From Seongchinamella sediminis (lineage in GTDB: Bacteria; Pseudomonadota; Gammaproteobacteria; Pseudomonadales; Halieaceae), in contig NZ_QRAN01000014.1 of assembly GCF_003457605.1 (NCBI RefSeq), positions 1 to 64,000 of the forward strand: a DNA stretch of 64,000 nt. The letters are read 5' to 3'. Position 1 is the first letter of the stretch; every line of letters starts with the position of its first letter. Positions 52,706 to 62,157 of this stretch are shown here, piece after piece. A model generated the notes under the pieces. The model was not told the origin of the DNA, did no database searches, and worked only from the letters and a program-made list of their open reading frames with translations. The position numbers were made by a program, and so were the translations under genes.

Positions 52706-53194
52706 ATGGCTTCACGCGGCGTCAACAAGGTGATCCTGGTCGGTAACCTGGGCAATGACCCGGAAACCCGCTTCATGCCCAGTGGTGGTGCCGTGACCAA
52801 CGCCAGCATCGCCACCTCGGAAACCTGGAAGGACAAGCAGACCGGGGAGCCGAAAGAGCGCACCGAGTGGCACCGGGTGGTGTTTTTCAACCGCCTTGGC
52901 GAGATCGCGGGTGAGTACCTGAAGAAGGGCTCAAAGGTCTACGTTGAGGGCTCATTGCGAACCCGCAAGTGGCAGGATCAGTCCGGTCAGGACCGCTACA
53001 CCACAGAAATCGTTGCCAGTGAAATGCAAATGCTCGACAGTCGCGGTGCAGGCCAGGGTGGCGGCGACTACGGCGGTGGTGGCGGCTACAGCCAGCAGGC
53101 TCCGGCACAGGGTGGCGCGGCGCCGGCGCAGAGAGCCCCCCAGGCGGCGCCGGCCCAGGATTTCAATGACTTCGACGACGATATCCCGTTCTGA
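52706..53194 (+). CDS. ssb: Single-stranded DNA-binding protein
   Basis: 162 residues. An OB-fold domain ([30 protein letters not shown] to about 110), a Gly/Gln/Ala-rich flexible linker, and the acidic tip [10 protein letters not shown] that recruits partner proteins. It acts in replication, recombination and repair. TATAGT at 52652-52657 may be the -10 of its promoter. A strong terminator follows. Confidence 0.97.
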   Translation: MASRGVNKVILVGNLGNDPETRFMPSGGAVTNASIATSETWKDKQTGEPKERTEWHRVVFFNRLGEIAGEYLKKGSKVYVEGSLRTRKWQDQSGQDRYTTEIVASEMQMLDSRGAGQGGGDYGGGGGYSQQAPAQGGAAPAQRAPQAAPAQDFNDFDDDIPF

Positions 53195-53220
53195 GGAATA
53201 GTCCCGGATAAACCGCAGCA

Positions 53221-53245
53221 AAGGCCGCTGAATCAGCGGCCTTTT
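53221..53245 (+). terminator. Rho-independent terminator of ssb
   Basis: AAGGCCGCTG (53221-53230) pairs with CAGCGGCCTT (53234-53243), a 10-bp perfect stem with a three-base loop, and ends in TTTT. Confidence 0.88.
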
Positions 53246-53418
53246 CCGTTGTGGGCCTGGCGGGGCTGAGTCGGCTACCCGCCGCTGCCTGGGCCGCGGA
53301 TGCACCCGGTGCAGGATTCTCCCGTGCAATCTCGGCAAAAATTGCCTGTCCAGCGCCCCCGGGGTGGAACAGTTGTGATACCTTTCCTGTTTCTTCTGGC
53401 AGTGACAGAACCCGGCGC

Positions 53419-54282
53419 GTGCGCGTACTCATTCTTGGATCAGACAGCCCCCTGGGGCGGGCCCTTACTGACTACATGGAAGCCCTTGGCCGCCATGAGC
53501 TGGTGTGCCTGTCGCGGGCTGCCTCGCGCTGGAAAAGTGAGCGCCAGGCCAAAAAGGCGGTGCGCCGTGCCAAGGCGGATGCGGTGGTGGATATCCGGGT
53601 AGAGGCGGTGGCCGACAGTGGCCAGGATATCGTCGACCTGGACCTGAAGCGCTGCCAGTGGGTCGCCAAGTCCTGCCTGCGCGATGATGCCTGCTACCTG
53701 TTTATTTCCAGTTCCCGGGTATTCAGCGGGGAACTCGATCGCCCCTATCATGAGGAAGATGCCCCCGACAGCAGGGAGGAGAGCGGTGTCCTGCTGGCCG
53801 CCGCCGAAGCGGTAGTGCGGCAGTATTGTGAGCGCCACCTGGTGCTCAGGTTGGGGCCTGTGTTCGCCAATGAAGGTGCCAACCTGGTCACCCGGATGCT
53901 GGGGGAAATGATCAGCGGCCAGAACCTGGTGCTGGACAACAACCTGCGCGGCTGTCCTGTGGCCTCTGTCGACGGTGCCAGGGTAATATCCGCTTTGCTG
54001 GACCAGATCAGTGCCGGTGCCGAGCTGTGGGGTACCTACCACTATTGCAGCTCGGAGACCGCCACCCATTACCAGTTCGCCGAGGCCATTCTCGCCGCGG
54101 CCTCCCAGTTTTCTGAATTCAGCCCCTCGGCGGTTGAACTGGAGCCCATGGACCCGGAGGCGCCCAGTCTCAACCGGGCGCTGGAATGCAGCAAGATCCG
54201 CAATACTTTCGCCGTGAAACAGTTGCCCTGGCGCAATGTTATCGGCGACCAGGTGAAGTGGTATTTTGAGCACCAAGAGTAA
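53419..54282 (+). CDS. RmlD-like sugar-nucleotide-binding SDR protein
   Basis: 287 residues from GTG 53419 (VRVLILGSDSPLGRALTDYMEALGRHELVCLSR), which gives a compact Rossmann start. The frame is open 56 codons further upstream but that region overlaps the ssb terminator. It resembles dTDP-4-dehydrorhamnose reductase and methionine adenosyltransferase beta-like extended SDRs (LFISSSRVFSGELDRPYHEEDAPD, LRLGPVFA). The usual YxxxK is not obvious, so it may bind a nucleotide sugar without classical catalysis. Eleven bases separate it from moaB. Confidence 0.65.
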   Translation: MRVLILGSDSPLGRALTDYMEALGRHELVCLSRAASRWKSERQAKKAVRRAKADAVVDIRVEAVADSGQDIVDLDLKRCQWVAKSCLRDDACYLFISSSRVFSGELDRPYHEEDAPDSREESGVLLAAAEAVVRQYCERHLVLRLGPVFANEGANLVTRMLGEMISGQNLVLDNNLRGCPVASVDGARVISALLDQISAGAELWGTYHYCSSETATHYQFAEAILAAASQFSEFSPSAVELEPMDPEAPSLNRALECSKIRNTFAVKQLPWRNVIGDQVKWYFEHQE

Positions 54283-54292
54283 GGAGCAAGCT

Positions 54293-54817
54293 ATGGCCAA
54301 GGCCAGCGACACCAGCCCACAGCCACTCTCAGTGGCGGTACTGACGGTTTCCGACACCCGCAATGAAAACGATGATACCTCCGGCCACTATCTGGTGGAG
54401 GCGCTGGCGGCAGCGGGCCACCGCCGGGGCGACAAGGCGATTGTGGTGGATGACATCTACCAGATCCGGGCGGTGCTGTCGCGCTGGATTGCCGATCCGG
54501 CCATCGACGCGGTGCTGGTGACCGGAGGCACCGGCTTCTCCGGCCGGGATTCAACGCCGGAAGCGGTGCGGCCCTTGTTCGACAAGGACATTGACGGTTT
54601 TGGTGAAGTATTCCGGGCCCTTTCCCACCAGGAAATTGGCTCCTCCACCATCCAGTCCCGGGCGCTGGCGGGCTTCGCCAACAACACGGTGATTTTCTGT
54701 ATGCCGGGCTCCACCGGTGCCTGCAAGACGGCGTGGAACGGTATTATTCGTGAACAACTGGACAGCAGCCACCGCCCCTGCAACTTCGTCGGCGTGCTCA
54801 AGGTGCGGGGCGATTAA
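54293..54817 (+). CDS. moaB: Molybdenum cofactor biosynthesis protein B
   Basis: 174 residues of the MoaB/MogA family, which adenylylates molybdopterin before molybdate insertion. Motifs: VAVLTVSDTRNENDDTSGHYLVEAL, DAVLVTGGTGFSGRDSTPEAVRPLFDK and NNTVIFCMPGSTGACKTAWNGIIREQLD. AAGGAG precedes ATG 54293. It is followed directly by moeA (two bases). Confidence 0.95.
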   Translation: MAKASDTSPQPLSVAVLTVSDTRNENDDTSGHYLVEALAAAGHRRGDKAIVVDDIYQIRAVLSRWIADPAIDAVLVTGGTGFSGRDSTPEAVRPLFDKDIDGFGEVFRALSHQEIGSSTIQSRALAGFANNTVIFCMPGSTGACKTAWNGIIREQLDSSHRPCNFVGVLKVRGD

Positions 54818-54819
54818 AC

Positions 54820-56022
54820 GTGGCGCCACTGATGCCGGTTGACGCGGCGCTGGAACAGATACTGGCAACGGTTGACTCCACCCCCAACACGGAAAATATA
54901 GCCCTTATCGATGCGCTGGGCAGGGTGCTCGCCCAGTCGGTGGTAGCGTCGATTGACGTGCCCGGCGAAGACAACAGCGCAATGGACGGTTATGCCCTGC
55001 GCGCCGCCGATGCGCCGGGCCCCTTACCGGTGAGCCAGCGTATTGCCGCGGGCGCAACAGGTACGGCACTGGCGCCGGGCACTGCTGCCAGGATATTCAC
55101 CGGCGCTCCCGTGCCCCCGGGTGCAGATGCCATCGTGATGCAGGAAAACTGCAGCGAGCGCGCCGGCGGGGTCGAGATCCAGGGTGAGGTGCGCCCGGGG
55201 CAGAATATCCGCCCCCGGGGCCAGGATATCCGCACCGGGGAGGTGGTGTTGCAGGCGGGACGCCGGTTGCGCCCGCAGGATCTGGGTTTGCTGGCCTCGC
55301 TGGGTTGCGCCCAGGTGCTGGTATACCGCCCGCTGGTGGTGGCGGTAATGTCTACCGGCGATGAACTGGTCGAGCCCGGCGGGGGGCAACTCGCGCCGGG
55401 ACAGTTGTATAACTCCAACCGTTTTACCCTCGCCGGCCTGTTGACCAGGCTGGGAATGGCCGTGCTCGACCTCGGGATCATTCCCGATGATCCCGCCGCC
55501 ACCGGGGAGGCCCTGACCCGTGCCGCAGGCGAGGCGGATTGTATTGTCACTTCCGGCGGTGTCTCCGTGGGCGAGGAGGATCACGTCAAGGCCCAGGTGG
55601 AGAAGCTGGGCCGGCTCGACCTGTGGAAACTGGCGATCAAGCCCGGTAAACCGCTGGCTTTTGGGGCCGTTGCGGACACCCCGTTTATCGGCCTGCCCGG
55701 TAACCCGACCTCGGTGTTTGTCACCTTCTGTCTGCTGGCCAGGCCCTTCCTGCTCAGGTTGCAGGGGGCACGGGGAGAGGCATTGCCCGAATTCCGCGCG
55801 AAGGCGGCATTTTCAGTGCCGCGCCCGGGAGTTCGCCGTGATCACCTGCGGGTCAGCCTGGAACAAACCCCCGCTGGCCTGCTCGCCAGGCCGTTTGGCA
55901 ACCAGAGTTCCGGTGTGCTGAGTTCGGTAAGCCACAGTGGCGCGCTGGCGGTAGTGCCCGCCGGCACCGTGATCAGTGAAGGTGACGAGGTACAGGTGTT
56001 GCCGCTGGATCTGCTGGCCTAG
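54820..56022 (+). CDS. moeA: Molybdopterin molybdenumtransferase
   Basis: 400 residues, GTG start. Inserts molybdate into adenylylated molybdopterin. Motifs: DVPGEDNSAMDGYALRAAD, IFTGAPVPPGADAIVMQE, VAVMSTGDELVEPG, the MoCF-fold TSGGVSVGEEDHVKAQVEKLG, and KPLAFG...FIGLPGNPTSVFVTF. It pairs with moaB, so the cell has at least part of the cofactor pathway. Confidence 0.96.
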   Translation: MAPLMPVDAALEQILATVDSTPNTENIALIDALGRVLAQSVVASIDVPGEDNSAMDGYALRAADAPGPLPVSQRIAAGATGTALAPGTAARIFTGAPVPPGADAIVMQENCSERAGGVEIQGEVRPGQNIRPRGQDIRTGEVVLQAGRRLRPQDLGLLASLGCAQVLVYRPLVVAVMSTGDELVEPGGGQLAPGQLYNSNRFTLAGLLTRLGMAVLDLGIIPDDPAATGEALTRAAGEADCIVTSGGVSVGEEDHVKAQVEKLGRLDLWKLAIKPGKPLAFGAVADTPFIGLPGNPTSVFVTFCLLARPFLLRLQGARGEALPEFRAKAAFSVPRPGVRRDHLRVSLEQTPAGLLARPFGNQSSGVLSSVSHSGALAVVPAGTVISEGDEVQVLPLDLLA

Positions 56023-56027
56023 CGCCG

Positions 56028-56047
56028 CGGGAGCGGGGCCGCTCCCG
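56028..56047. terminator. Bidirectional stem-loop between moeA and fabB
   Basis: CGGGAGC (56028-56034) and GCTCCCG (56041-56047) enclose a six-base loop in the 32-base gap between two convergent genes. No T tract is present on either side, so it is a terminator by position rather than by full pattern. Confidence 0.4.
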
Positions 56048-56054
56048 GTCGGGA

Positions 56055-57281
56055 TCAATCTGCCAGTTTCTGGAACACCAGTGACGCGTTGGTGCCGCCG
56101 AATCCAAAGCTGTTGGACATAACCCGCTGCAGGTCGACGTTATCCTGGCGCTGGCGGGCAATGGGCAGCCCCTCCGCCTCCGGGTCCAGGTTCTCGATAT
56201 TGGCGGATTCGGCGATAAAGTTGTTTTGCTGCATTAACAGGGAGTAAATGGCCTCCTGCACACCCGCGGCGCCCAGTGAATGGCCGGACAGTGACTTGGT
56301 GGAACCGACCACCGGGATTTTGCCGCGCCCTGCATAGGCCTCCCGGACCGCTTTCAGTTCCTGGATGTCTCCGGCAGGCGTTGAAGTGCCGTGGGCGTTG
56401 ATGTAATCAATCTCACCCTGGACTGTGGCCAGGGCCTGCTGCATACAGCGCACGGCGCCCTCGCCGGAGGGGGCGACCATGTCGTGTCCGTCGGAGGTGG
56501 CACCGTAGCCCACCAGTTCCGCATAAATTTTCGCGCCCCGGGCCCGGGCGTGTTCCAGTTCTTCCAGTACCAGCATGCCGCCGCCACCGGCGATGACGAA
56601 GCCATCGCGATCCGCGTCGTAGGCCCGCGATGCCCGTTCCGGGGTGTCGTTGTACTTGGTGGACAGGGCGCCCATGGCGTCGAACAGGCTGGAGAGGGTC
56701 CAGTGCAGTTCTTCGCCGCCGCCGGCGAATACAATGTCCTGCTTGTCCAGCTGGATTTGCTCCATGGCGTTGCCGATGCAGTGGGCGCTGGTGGAGCAGG
56801 CGGACGAAATGGAATAGTTGACGCCCTTGATCTTGAACGGTGTCGCCAGGCAGGCGGAGACGGTGCTGCCCATGGTCTGGGTAACGCGGTAGGGGCCGAC
56901 CCGGCGCAGCCCGCGCTCGCGCAGGATGTCTGCCGCCTCGGTCTGGCTGGCCGAGGAGGCGCCACCGGAGCCGGCGATAATGCCGGTGCGGACATTGGAC
57001 ACGTCACTGTCTTCCAGGCCGGCGTCGGCGATGGCCTGTGACATCGAGATGTAGGCGAAAGCGGCGGCGTCGCCCATGAATCGCAGCTGCTTGCGATCGA
57101 TCAGGGCCGCGGTGTCGATGTCCGGGCTGCCGGCAATGTGGGAACGCATCCCCATGTCAATCTGTTCCTGGCGGGTGCTGATGCCGGATTTGCACTCGTA
57201 GAGAGAGCGGGTGACTTCCTCGGCGCTGTTGCCCAGGCAGGAAACAATGCCCAGGCCGGTGACAACTACTCTTCTGCTCAT
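56055..57281 (-). CDS. fabB: 3-oxoacyl-ACP synthase I
   Basis: 408 residues from ATG 57281 ([18 protein letters not shown]). The condensing enzyme that elongates cis-unsaturated acyl chains. The catalytic triad is C162 in [14 protein letters not shown], with histidines in [11 protein letters not shown] and [11 protein letters not shown]. It is second after fabA with a four-base gap. The fabA-fabB pair is the hallmark of anaerobic-type unsaturated fatty acid synthesis in gammaproteobacteria. Confidence 0.97.
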   Translation of the reverse strand: MSRRVVVTGLGIVSCLGNSAEEVTRSLYECKSGISTRQEQIDMGMRSHIAGSPDIDTAALIDRKQLRFMGDAAAFAYISMSQAIADAGLEDSDVSNVRTGIIAGSGGASSASQTEAADILRERGLRRVGPYRVTQTMGSTVSACLATPFKIKGVNYSISSACSTSAHCIGNAMEQIQLDKQDIVFAGGGEELHWTLSSLFDAMGALSTKYNDTPERASRAYDADRDGFVIAGGGGMLVLEELEHARARGAKIYAELVGYGATSDGHDMVAPSGEGAVRCMQQALATVQGEIDYINAHGTSTPAGDIQELKAVREAYAGRGKIPVVGSTKSLSGHSLGAAGVQEAIYSLLMQQNNFIAESANIENLDPEAEGLPIARQRQDNVDLQRVMSNSFGFGGTNASLVFQKLAD

Positions 57282-57285
57282 GGGT

Positions 57286-57801
57286 TTAGAAGGACTCCGT
57301 TGAGGTGAAAAGGCCAACGCGGAGGTCGGTCGCTGTATAGATTTCACGGCCATCGACCGAGACACTGCCATCGGCAATGCCCATGACCAGTTTGCGCTCG
57401 ATGACCCGCTTCATATTAATGTTATAGACCACTTTGCTGGCGCTGGGCAGGATTTGTCCGGTGAACTTGACCTCGCCGCAGCCCAGGGCGCGACCGCGGC
57501 CCGGGTTGCCGCGCCAGCCGAGGAAGAAGCCCAGCAGCTGCCACATGGCGTCCAGGCCCAGACAGCCGGGCATTACCGGGTCCGAGGGGAAGTGGCAATC
57601 AAAGAACCAGAGATCGGGGTGGATATCCAGCTCGGCGATAATTTCACCCTTGCCGAAAGCGCCACCCTCGGAGCTGATGTGGGTTATACGGTCGAGCATC
57701 AGCATGTTGTCTACGGGAAGGCGGGCGTTACCCTCGCCAAACAGTTCGCCGTGACCACAGGCTACCAGCTCTTCCCTGGTATATGCGCTTTGTCCTGTCA
57801 T
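57286..57801 (-). CDS. fabA: 3-hydroxydecanoyl-ACP dehydratase/isomerase
   Basis: 171 residues from ATG 57801 ([22 protein letters not shown]). It dehydrates 3-hydroxydecanoyl-ACP and isomerises the double bond, the branch point to unsaturated fatty acids. The catalytic residues are H70 in [14 protein letters not shown] and D84 in GLDAMWQ, at the same numbers as in E. coli. First gene of fabAB. TAGAAT on the minus strand (57859-57854) is a likely -10, with palindromes just upstream. Confidence 0.97.
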   Translation of the reverse strand: MTGQSAYTREELVACGHGELFGEGNARLPVDNMLMLDRITHISSEGGAFGKGEIIAELDIHPDLWFFDCHFPSDPVMPGCLGLDAMWQLLGFFLGWRGNPGRGRALGCGEVKFTGQILPSASKVVYNINMKRVIERKLVMGIADGSVSVDGREIYTATDLRVGLFTSTESF

Positions 57802-57886
57802 GATTAATCCGTGTTGTCGGCCGGTGCCGGAGGAGCGTGCAGTGAGCGTGCCCATTCTAATGACTGGGGGCCACAAGTCCAGCACT

Positions 57887-57914
57887 GTAACAGCCGTTAC
57901 CGGGGGGCGGTAAC
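57887..57914 (-). promoter_or_regulatory. Operator-like inverted repeats upstream of fabAB
   Basis: GTTACCG (57896-57902) and CGGTAAC (57908-57914) form a perfect inverted repeat with a five-base spacer, and another GTAAC at 57887-57891 pairs with the first GTTAC. The site lies just upstream of the expected -35 of fabA. An adjacent AACTGGTC (57912-57919) resembles one FadR half-site, but the other half is missing. Confidence 0.45.
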
Positions 57915-58024
57915 TGGTCAACAGGGGGCGTGTCAGATAAGATGTTTTCCCTGACAGCTTGCCTGTGCTGTCAACAGGCAGCCCCGTTCCGGCGGGCCAA
58001 GAGCAGCTCAACGCAGGAATAGCC

Positions 58025-59434
58025 ATGTTAACTCCCGTTCTTCTATCCGGCGGCGTGGGCAGCCGGCTCTGGCCAGTGTCACGCGAGGCCCACCCGAAAC
58101 AGTTCCAGCCCCTGGCCGGCGAGTTGTCCATGCTGCAGGAAACGCTCCAGCGCACCAGCGGGCTGGACGAGTCGGCGCCGGTGGTGGTCTGTAACGAGGA
58201 GCACCGCTTCATGGTTGCCGAGCAGCTGCGGCAGGTGAATCTCGATGCCAGCGCGCTCATCCTGGAACCGGCGGGGCGCAATACCGCCCCCGCGGTTGCC
58301 CTGGCGGCGCTGTATACGGCCGCCGAGGAACCACAATCGCTGTTGCTGGTCCTGCCCGCCGATCACCTCATCCAGGACGTGGCGGCGTTTGTTGCCGCCG
58401 TGGGCAAGGCAGTGCCCATGGCGCAGCAGGGCCGGCTGATGACCTTTGGCGTGGTACCCACCAGTCCTGAAACCGGCTATGGCTACATCAAGTGTGGTGA
58501 GTCACTTGCGGCGGACCTGTTCGACCTGGAGCGTTTTGTCGAGAAACCCGACGCCGCTACCGCCAGTGAGTATCTCGCCAGCGGCAACTACCTGTGGAAC
58601 AGCGGGATGTTCCTGATCAGCGCCGCCGCCTACCTGGACGAACTGGGCAAGCACGCCCCGGAAATACTGGCGAGCTGCCGCGCCGCCATGGAGGCCGCCA
58701 ACCGGGACATGGATTTTATTCGCCCCGACCCGGCGCTGTTCGACAGCTGCCCTGCGGACAGCATCGATTACGCGGTAATGGAACATACCGACCGCGGCGG
58801 TGTGGTATCGCTGGATTGCGGCTGGAGTGATGTCGGTGCCTGGTCCGCCCTGTGGGATGTCGCTGAACACGATGCACAGGGCAACGTCAGCCGCGGTGAC
58901 GTCATTCTCGATAACTGCAGCGACAGCTACTTTTACAGCGATTCGCGGCTGCTGGCGGCCACCGGTGTCGACGGCCTGGTAGTGGTTGAAACGGCAGACG
59001 CGGTGCTGGTCGCAGACCGGGACAAGGTCCAGGACGTAAAGCGCATTGTCAATCGACTCAAGCAACAGGAGCGGCCGGAGGTGTCCCTGCACCGGCGGGT
59101 ATACCGCCCCTGGGGATCCTACGAATCCCTGGTTACGGCAGACCGGTTTCAGGTAAAGCGCATCATCGTCGCCCCGGGCCAGCGGCTGTCGCTGCAAATG
59201 CACCACCACCGGGCCGAGCACTGGATCGTGGTCAGCGGCACGGCGGAAGTGACCTGTGACGACAAGGTCTTCATGCTGGCCGAGGACGAGTCAACCTATA
59301 TTCCCCTGGGTACCCGGCATCGCCTGGCAAACCCCGGTCGCATTCCGCTGGAGTTGATTGAAGTGCAGTCTGGTACCTATCTCGGCGAGGACGATATTGT
59401 AAGATTTGATGACGAGTATGGACGCCAGGGCTAG
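58025..59434 (+). CDS. manC: Mannose-1-phosphate guanylyltransferase / mannose-6-phosphate isomerase
   Basis: 469 residues from ATG 58025. A bifunctional enzyme of GDP-mannose synthesis (ManC/CpsB/AlgA type). The nucleotidyltransferase domain starts [25 protein letters not shown] and includes [26 protein letters not shown]. The C-terminal cupin isomerase domain, from about 370, shows [30 protein letters not shown] and [16 protein letters not shown] with metal-binding histidines. AGGA precedes the ATG. First of a manC-galU-manB group. Confidence 0.95.
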   Translation: MLTPVLLSGGVGSRLWPVSREAHPKQFQPLAGELSMLQETLQRTSGLDESAPVVVCNEEHRFMVAEQLRQVNLDASALILEPAGRNTAPAVALAALYTAAEEPQSLLLVLPADHLIQDVAAFVAAVGKAVPMAQQGRLMTFGVVPTSPETGYGYIKCGESLAADLFDLERFVEKPDAATASEYLASGNYLWNSGMFLISAAAYLDELGKHAPEILASCRAAMEAANRDMDFIRPDPALFDSCPADSIDYAVMEHTDRGGVVSLDCGWSDVGAWSALWDVAEHDAQGNVSRGDVILDNCSDSYFYSDSRLLAATGVDGLVVVETADAVLVADRDKVQDVKRIVNRLKQQERPEVSLHRRVYRPWGSYESLVTADRFQVKRIIVAPGQRLSLQMHHHRAEHWIVVSGTAEVTCDDKVFMLAEDESTYIPLGTRHRLANPGRIPLELIEVQSGTYLGEDDIVRFDDEYGRQG

Positions 59435-59455
59435 GCGCGCCAGAAGGAGACCCCT

Positions 59456-60286
59456 ATGATCAAGAAGTGCCTGTTCCCGGTTGCCGGGTATGGAACCCGC
59501 TTTCTCCCCGCTACCAAGAGCATGCCGAAAGAAATGCTGCCCGTGGTCAACAAGCCGCTGGTGCAGTACGGCGTCGAAGAAGCGATAGAGGCGGGTATGA
59601 CCACCTGCGCCTTTGTCACCGGCCGGGGCAAGCGTGCCATTGCCGACCACTTTGACATCAGTTACGAGCTGGAACACCAGATTTCCGGCACCGGCAAGGA
59701 AGCCTATCTGGAAAGTATTCGCAACGTACTCGACAAGGGCATCTTTACCATGGTGCGCCAGCGGGAAATGAAGGGGCTTGGCCACGCGATTCTTACCGGG
59801 CGCTCGCTGGTCGGCAACGAACCCTTTGGCGTGCTGCTCTCGGACGACCTCTGCCTTAACGCCGGCGGCGTGGGCGTACTGGCGCAAATGGCTGAACTGT
59901 ACAACCAGTTCCGCTGCTCCATTGTCGCGATACAGGAAGTGCCCATGGAAGAGGTGCACAAGTACGGCGTGATTGCCGGCGAAAGCCTCAAGGACGGCAT
60001 TTACCGGGTCGATGACATGGTGGAGAAACCCGACCAGAAGGACGCCCCCTCCAACCTGGCGATTATCGGCCGCTATATCCTCACTCCCGACATCTTCGAG
60101 ATCATCGAAGAGACGGAGCCTGGCGCCAACGGTGAGATTCAGCTGACCGATGCCCTGCAGATCCAGGCCAGGCGCGGGTGTGTCATGGCCTACAAATTCA
60201 AGGGCCGGCGTTTTGACTGCGGCAGCGTGCCGGGCTTTGTCGAGGCCACCAATCACGTTTACGAGAATTACTACGCCAGGGACTGA
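59456..60286 (+). CDS. galU: UTP-glucose-1-phosphate uridylyltransferase
   Basis: 276 residues. Makes UDP-glucose for polysaccharide and lipopolysaccharide. Motifs: [53 protein letters not shown] and [34 protein letters not shown] lies upstream. It follows manC by 21 bases. Confidence 0.97.
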   Translation: MIKKCLFPVAGYGTRFLPATKSMPKEMLPVVNKPLVQYGVEEAIEAGMTTCAFVTGRGKRAIADHFDISYELEHQISGTGKEAYLESIRNVLDKGIFTMVRQREMKGLGHAILTGRSLVGNEPFGVLLSDDLCLNAGGVGVLAQMAELYNQFRCSIVAIQEVPMEEVHKYGVIAGESLKDGIYRVDDMVEKPDQKDAPSNLAIIGRYILTPDIFEIIEETEPGANGEIQLTDALQIQARRGCVMAYKFKGRRFDCGSVPGFVEATNHVYENYYARD

Positions 60287-60291
60287 AACTG

Positions 60292-61644
60292 ATGGCGCTG
60301 AAAAAAATTACCTGCTTCAAGGCCTACGATGTCCGCGGCCGGGTGCCTGACCAGCTCAACGAGGAGGTAGCCCGCCGTATCGGCCGGGCCTATGCCGAGG
60401 TCATCAGGCCGGGCAAGGTCGTGGTAGGCCATGATATCCGCCTTTCCAGTGAGGCTATCAAGGCGGCACTGACGGCGGGGCTGCTGGAGCAGGGCGTCGA
60501 TGTCTACGACATCGGCCTGTGCGGCACCGAGGAGATCTACTTCGCCACGTCTCATGCCGGCATGGGTGGAGGCATCGCTGTCACCGCCAGCCATAACCCG
60601 AAAGACTACAACGGCATGAAATTTGTGCGCGAGGAATCGCGACCGGTGTCGGCGGATACCGGGCTCAAGGACATTCAGGCCCTTGCGGAGCGGGATGTGT
60701 TCACCCCGGCCGGGGTGGCGGGCACTCTGCATCCCCTGGACACCGACCAGGCCTACGTGGAACACCTGCTGTCCTATGTCGACGTGGCGGCGTTGAAACC
60801 GCTGAAAATCGTGGTCGATGCCGGCAACGGCGGTGCCGGCAGGGTTATCGATTTGCTGGAACCGCACCTGCCTTTCGAGTTTGTAAAACTGCACCACGAA
60901 CCCGATGGCCACTTCCCCAACGGCGTTCCCAACCCGCTGTTGCCGGAAAACCGCGCCGCCGCCATCGACGCGGTGCGCAAGCACGGTGCCGACCTCGGTC
61001 TTGGCTGGGACGGGGATTTCGACCGCTGCTTCTTTTACGATGAGCGCGGTACGTTCATCGAGGGTTATTACCTGGTGGGTTTGCTGGCGGAAGCGGCCCT
61101 GCAGCGGGAACCGGGCGCCCGCATAGTTCACGACCCGCGCCTGACCTGGAACACCGTGGAGATGGTAGAGGCCGCGGGCGGGGTTCCGGTTCTCACCAAA
61201 TGCGGCCATGCCTTTATCAAGGAGCGGATGCGCAGCGAAAACGCTGTCTACGGCGGCGAGATGAGCGCCCACCACTACTTCCGCGACTTCGCCTATTGCG
61301 ACAGCGGCATGATTCCCTGGCTGCTGGTCACCGGTCTGGTATCCGCCGCCGGCAAGCCCCTGTCCACGCTCGTTGCCGAGCGCGTGGCGGCCTACCCCTG
61401 CTCCGGTGAGATCAACCGCAGTGTGGAGGATGCCGCCGCGGTGCTGGCGAAAGCGGAGGCCGCCTATGCGGATCAGGGCAGCGTGGACCATACCGACGGG
61501 GTCAGCGTCGACTGCGGCCAGTGGCGTTTCAACCTGCGTATGTCCAATACGGAACCGGTGGTGCGGCTGAATGTGGAGAGCCGCGGGGATGCGGCGCTGA
61601 TGCGGGCGAAGACCGACGAGTTACTGGCGCTGATTGAGGCTTGA
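60292..61644 (+). CDS. manB: Phosphomannomutase / phosphohexomutase
   Basis: 450 residues of the alpha-D-phosphohexomutase family (CpsG/ManB/AlgC group), interconverting mannose-6-P and mannose-1-P and possibly the glucose forms. Motifs: the N-terminal [14 protein letters not shown], the phosphoserine loop [18 protein letters not shown], the metal loop [13 protein letters not shown], the sugar loop [13 protein letters not shown], and the phosphate loop [16 protein letters not shown]. With manC it completes GDP-mannose synthesis; with galU and pgi it links to UDP-glucose. Five bases after galU. Confidence 0.94.
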   Translation: MALKKITCFKAYDVRGRVPDQLNEEVARRIGRAYAEVIRPGKVVVGHDIRLSSEAIKAALTAGLLEQGVDVYDIGLCGTEEIYFATSHAGMGGGIAVTASHNPKDYNGMKFVREESRPVSADTGLKDIQALAERDVFTPAGVAGTLHPLDTDQAYVEHLLSYVDVAALKPLKIVVDAGNGGAGRVIDLLEPHLPFEFVKLHHEPDGHFPNGVPNPLLPENRAAAIDAVRKHGADLGLGWDGDFDRCFFYDERGTFIEGYYLVGLLAEAALQREPGARIVHDPRLTWNTVEMVEAAGGVPVLTKCGHAFIKERMRSENAVYGGEMSAHHYFRDFAYCDSGMIPWLLVTGLVSAAGKPLSTLVAERVAAYPCSGEINRSVEDAAAVLAKAEAAYADQGSVDHTDGVSVDCGQWRFNLRMSNTEPVVRLNVESRGDAALMRAKTDELLALIEA

Positions 61645-61709
61645 AGGCTTACCTGAACGAGTGCTTCGGGTTTCGAATGCCGGGTATTGGATGTCGCACC
61701 TTGACTGCC

Positions 61710-61829
61710 GGATCGGGGTCCCGGGTTTTCGATTACGGGACCGTCAAAAAGCGCACATCCATGTACAGACTCGGCTGCGCACGTCCTGTGCGCAGACGCC
61801 CCGAAATCGAAAACCCGGCACCCCGATCC
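61710..61829 (-). repeat. Palindromic repeat element, copy C
   Basis: 25-bp arms (61710-61734 with 61805-61829, one mismatch). On the minus strand the core reads CGTCTG (plus CAGACG at 61793-61798), hairpin CGCACAGGACGTGCG, GCCGAG (plus CTCGGC at 61770-61775), hairpin GTACATGGATGTGC, then a CGGTCCCG junction into the right arm. Confidence 0.85.
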
Positions 61830-62009
61830 TCGTTCAGTGGACTTTAGCGCTATCTTTTAGTGCGCTTTCGTCGTAGGCGACGGGCCGACGTTCCGGTATT
61901 CAATCGCTTTTAAATCTGGAATCGGGCACATAGATTGCACTGTCAGTACCAAACAGACCTGTATCTTCGCCAGCGCGAGGATGACGAGCCAAATGGTACC
62001 ACCCACCGA

Positions 62010-62128
62010 GGCTCGGGGTTCCGGAAGTTCAATTGCGGGGCGTCCGAGGGCATGGATGCCCGAGGCCGAGCCTGGCATGGACGCCGCTTGTTGGCGGTCC
62101 CGAAATTGAACTTCCGGGACTCCGAGCC
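62010..62128 (+). repeat. Palindromic repeat element, copy D
   Basis: 25-bp arms (62010-62034 with 62104-62128, two mismatches). The core reads CGTCCG (62041-62046), hairpin GGGCATGGATGCCC, GCCGAG (62065-62070), then CATGGACGCC, GCTTGTTGGCGGTCCCG. Opposite orientation to copy C. Confidence 0.85.
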
Positions 62129-62157
62129 GTCAGTCAAGATGCGGGCTTGTCAGGAGG

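Larger units (their letters stand above)
61645..62157. other. Repeat-filled gap between convergent manB and pgi
   Basis: About 510 bases without a gene. It carries two more members of the palindromic repeat family in opposite orientation (61710-61829 and 62010-62128). Between them, 61830-62009 has no clear structure; it is somewhat lower in GC. Confidence 0.7.

Noticed and set aside
57912-57919. FadR site upstream of fabA
   Set aside because: Only one half (AACTGGTC) fits; the second half does not match.
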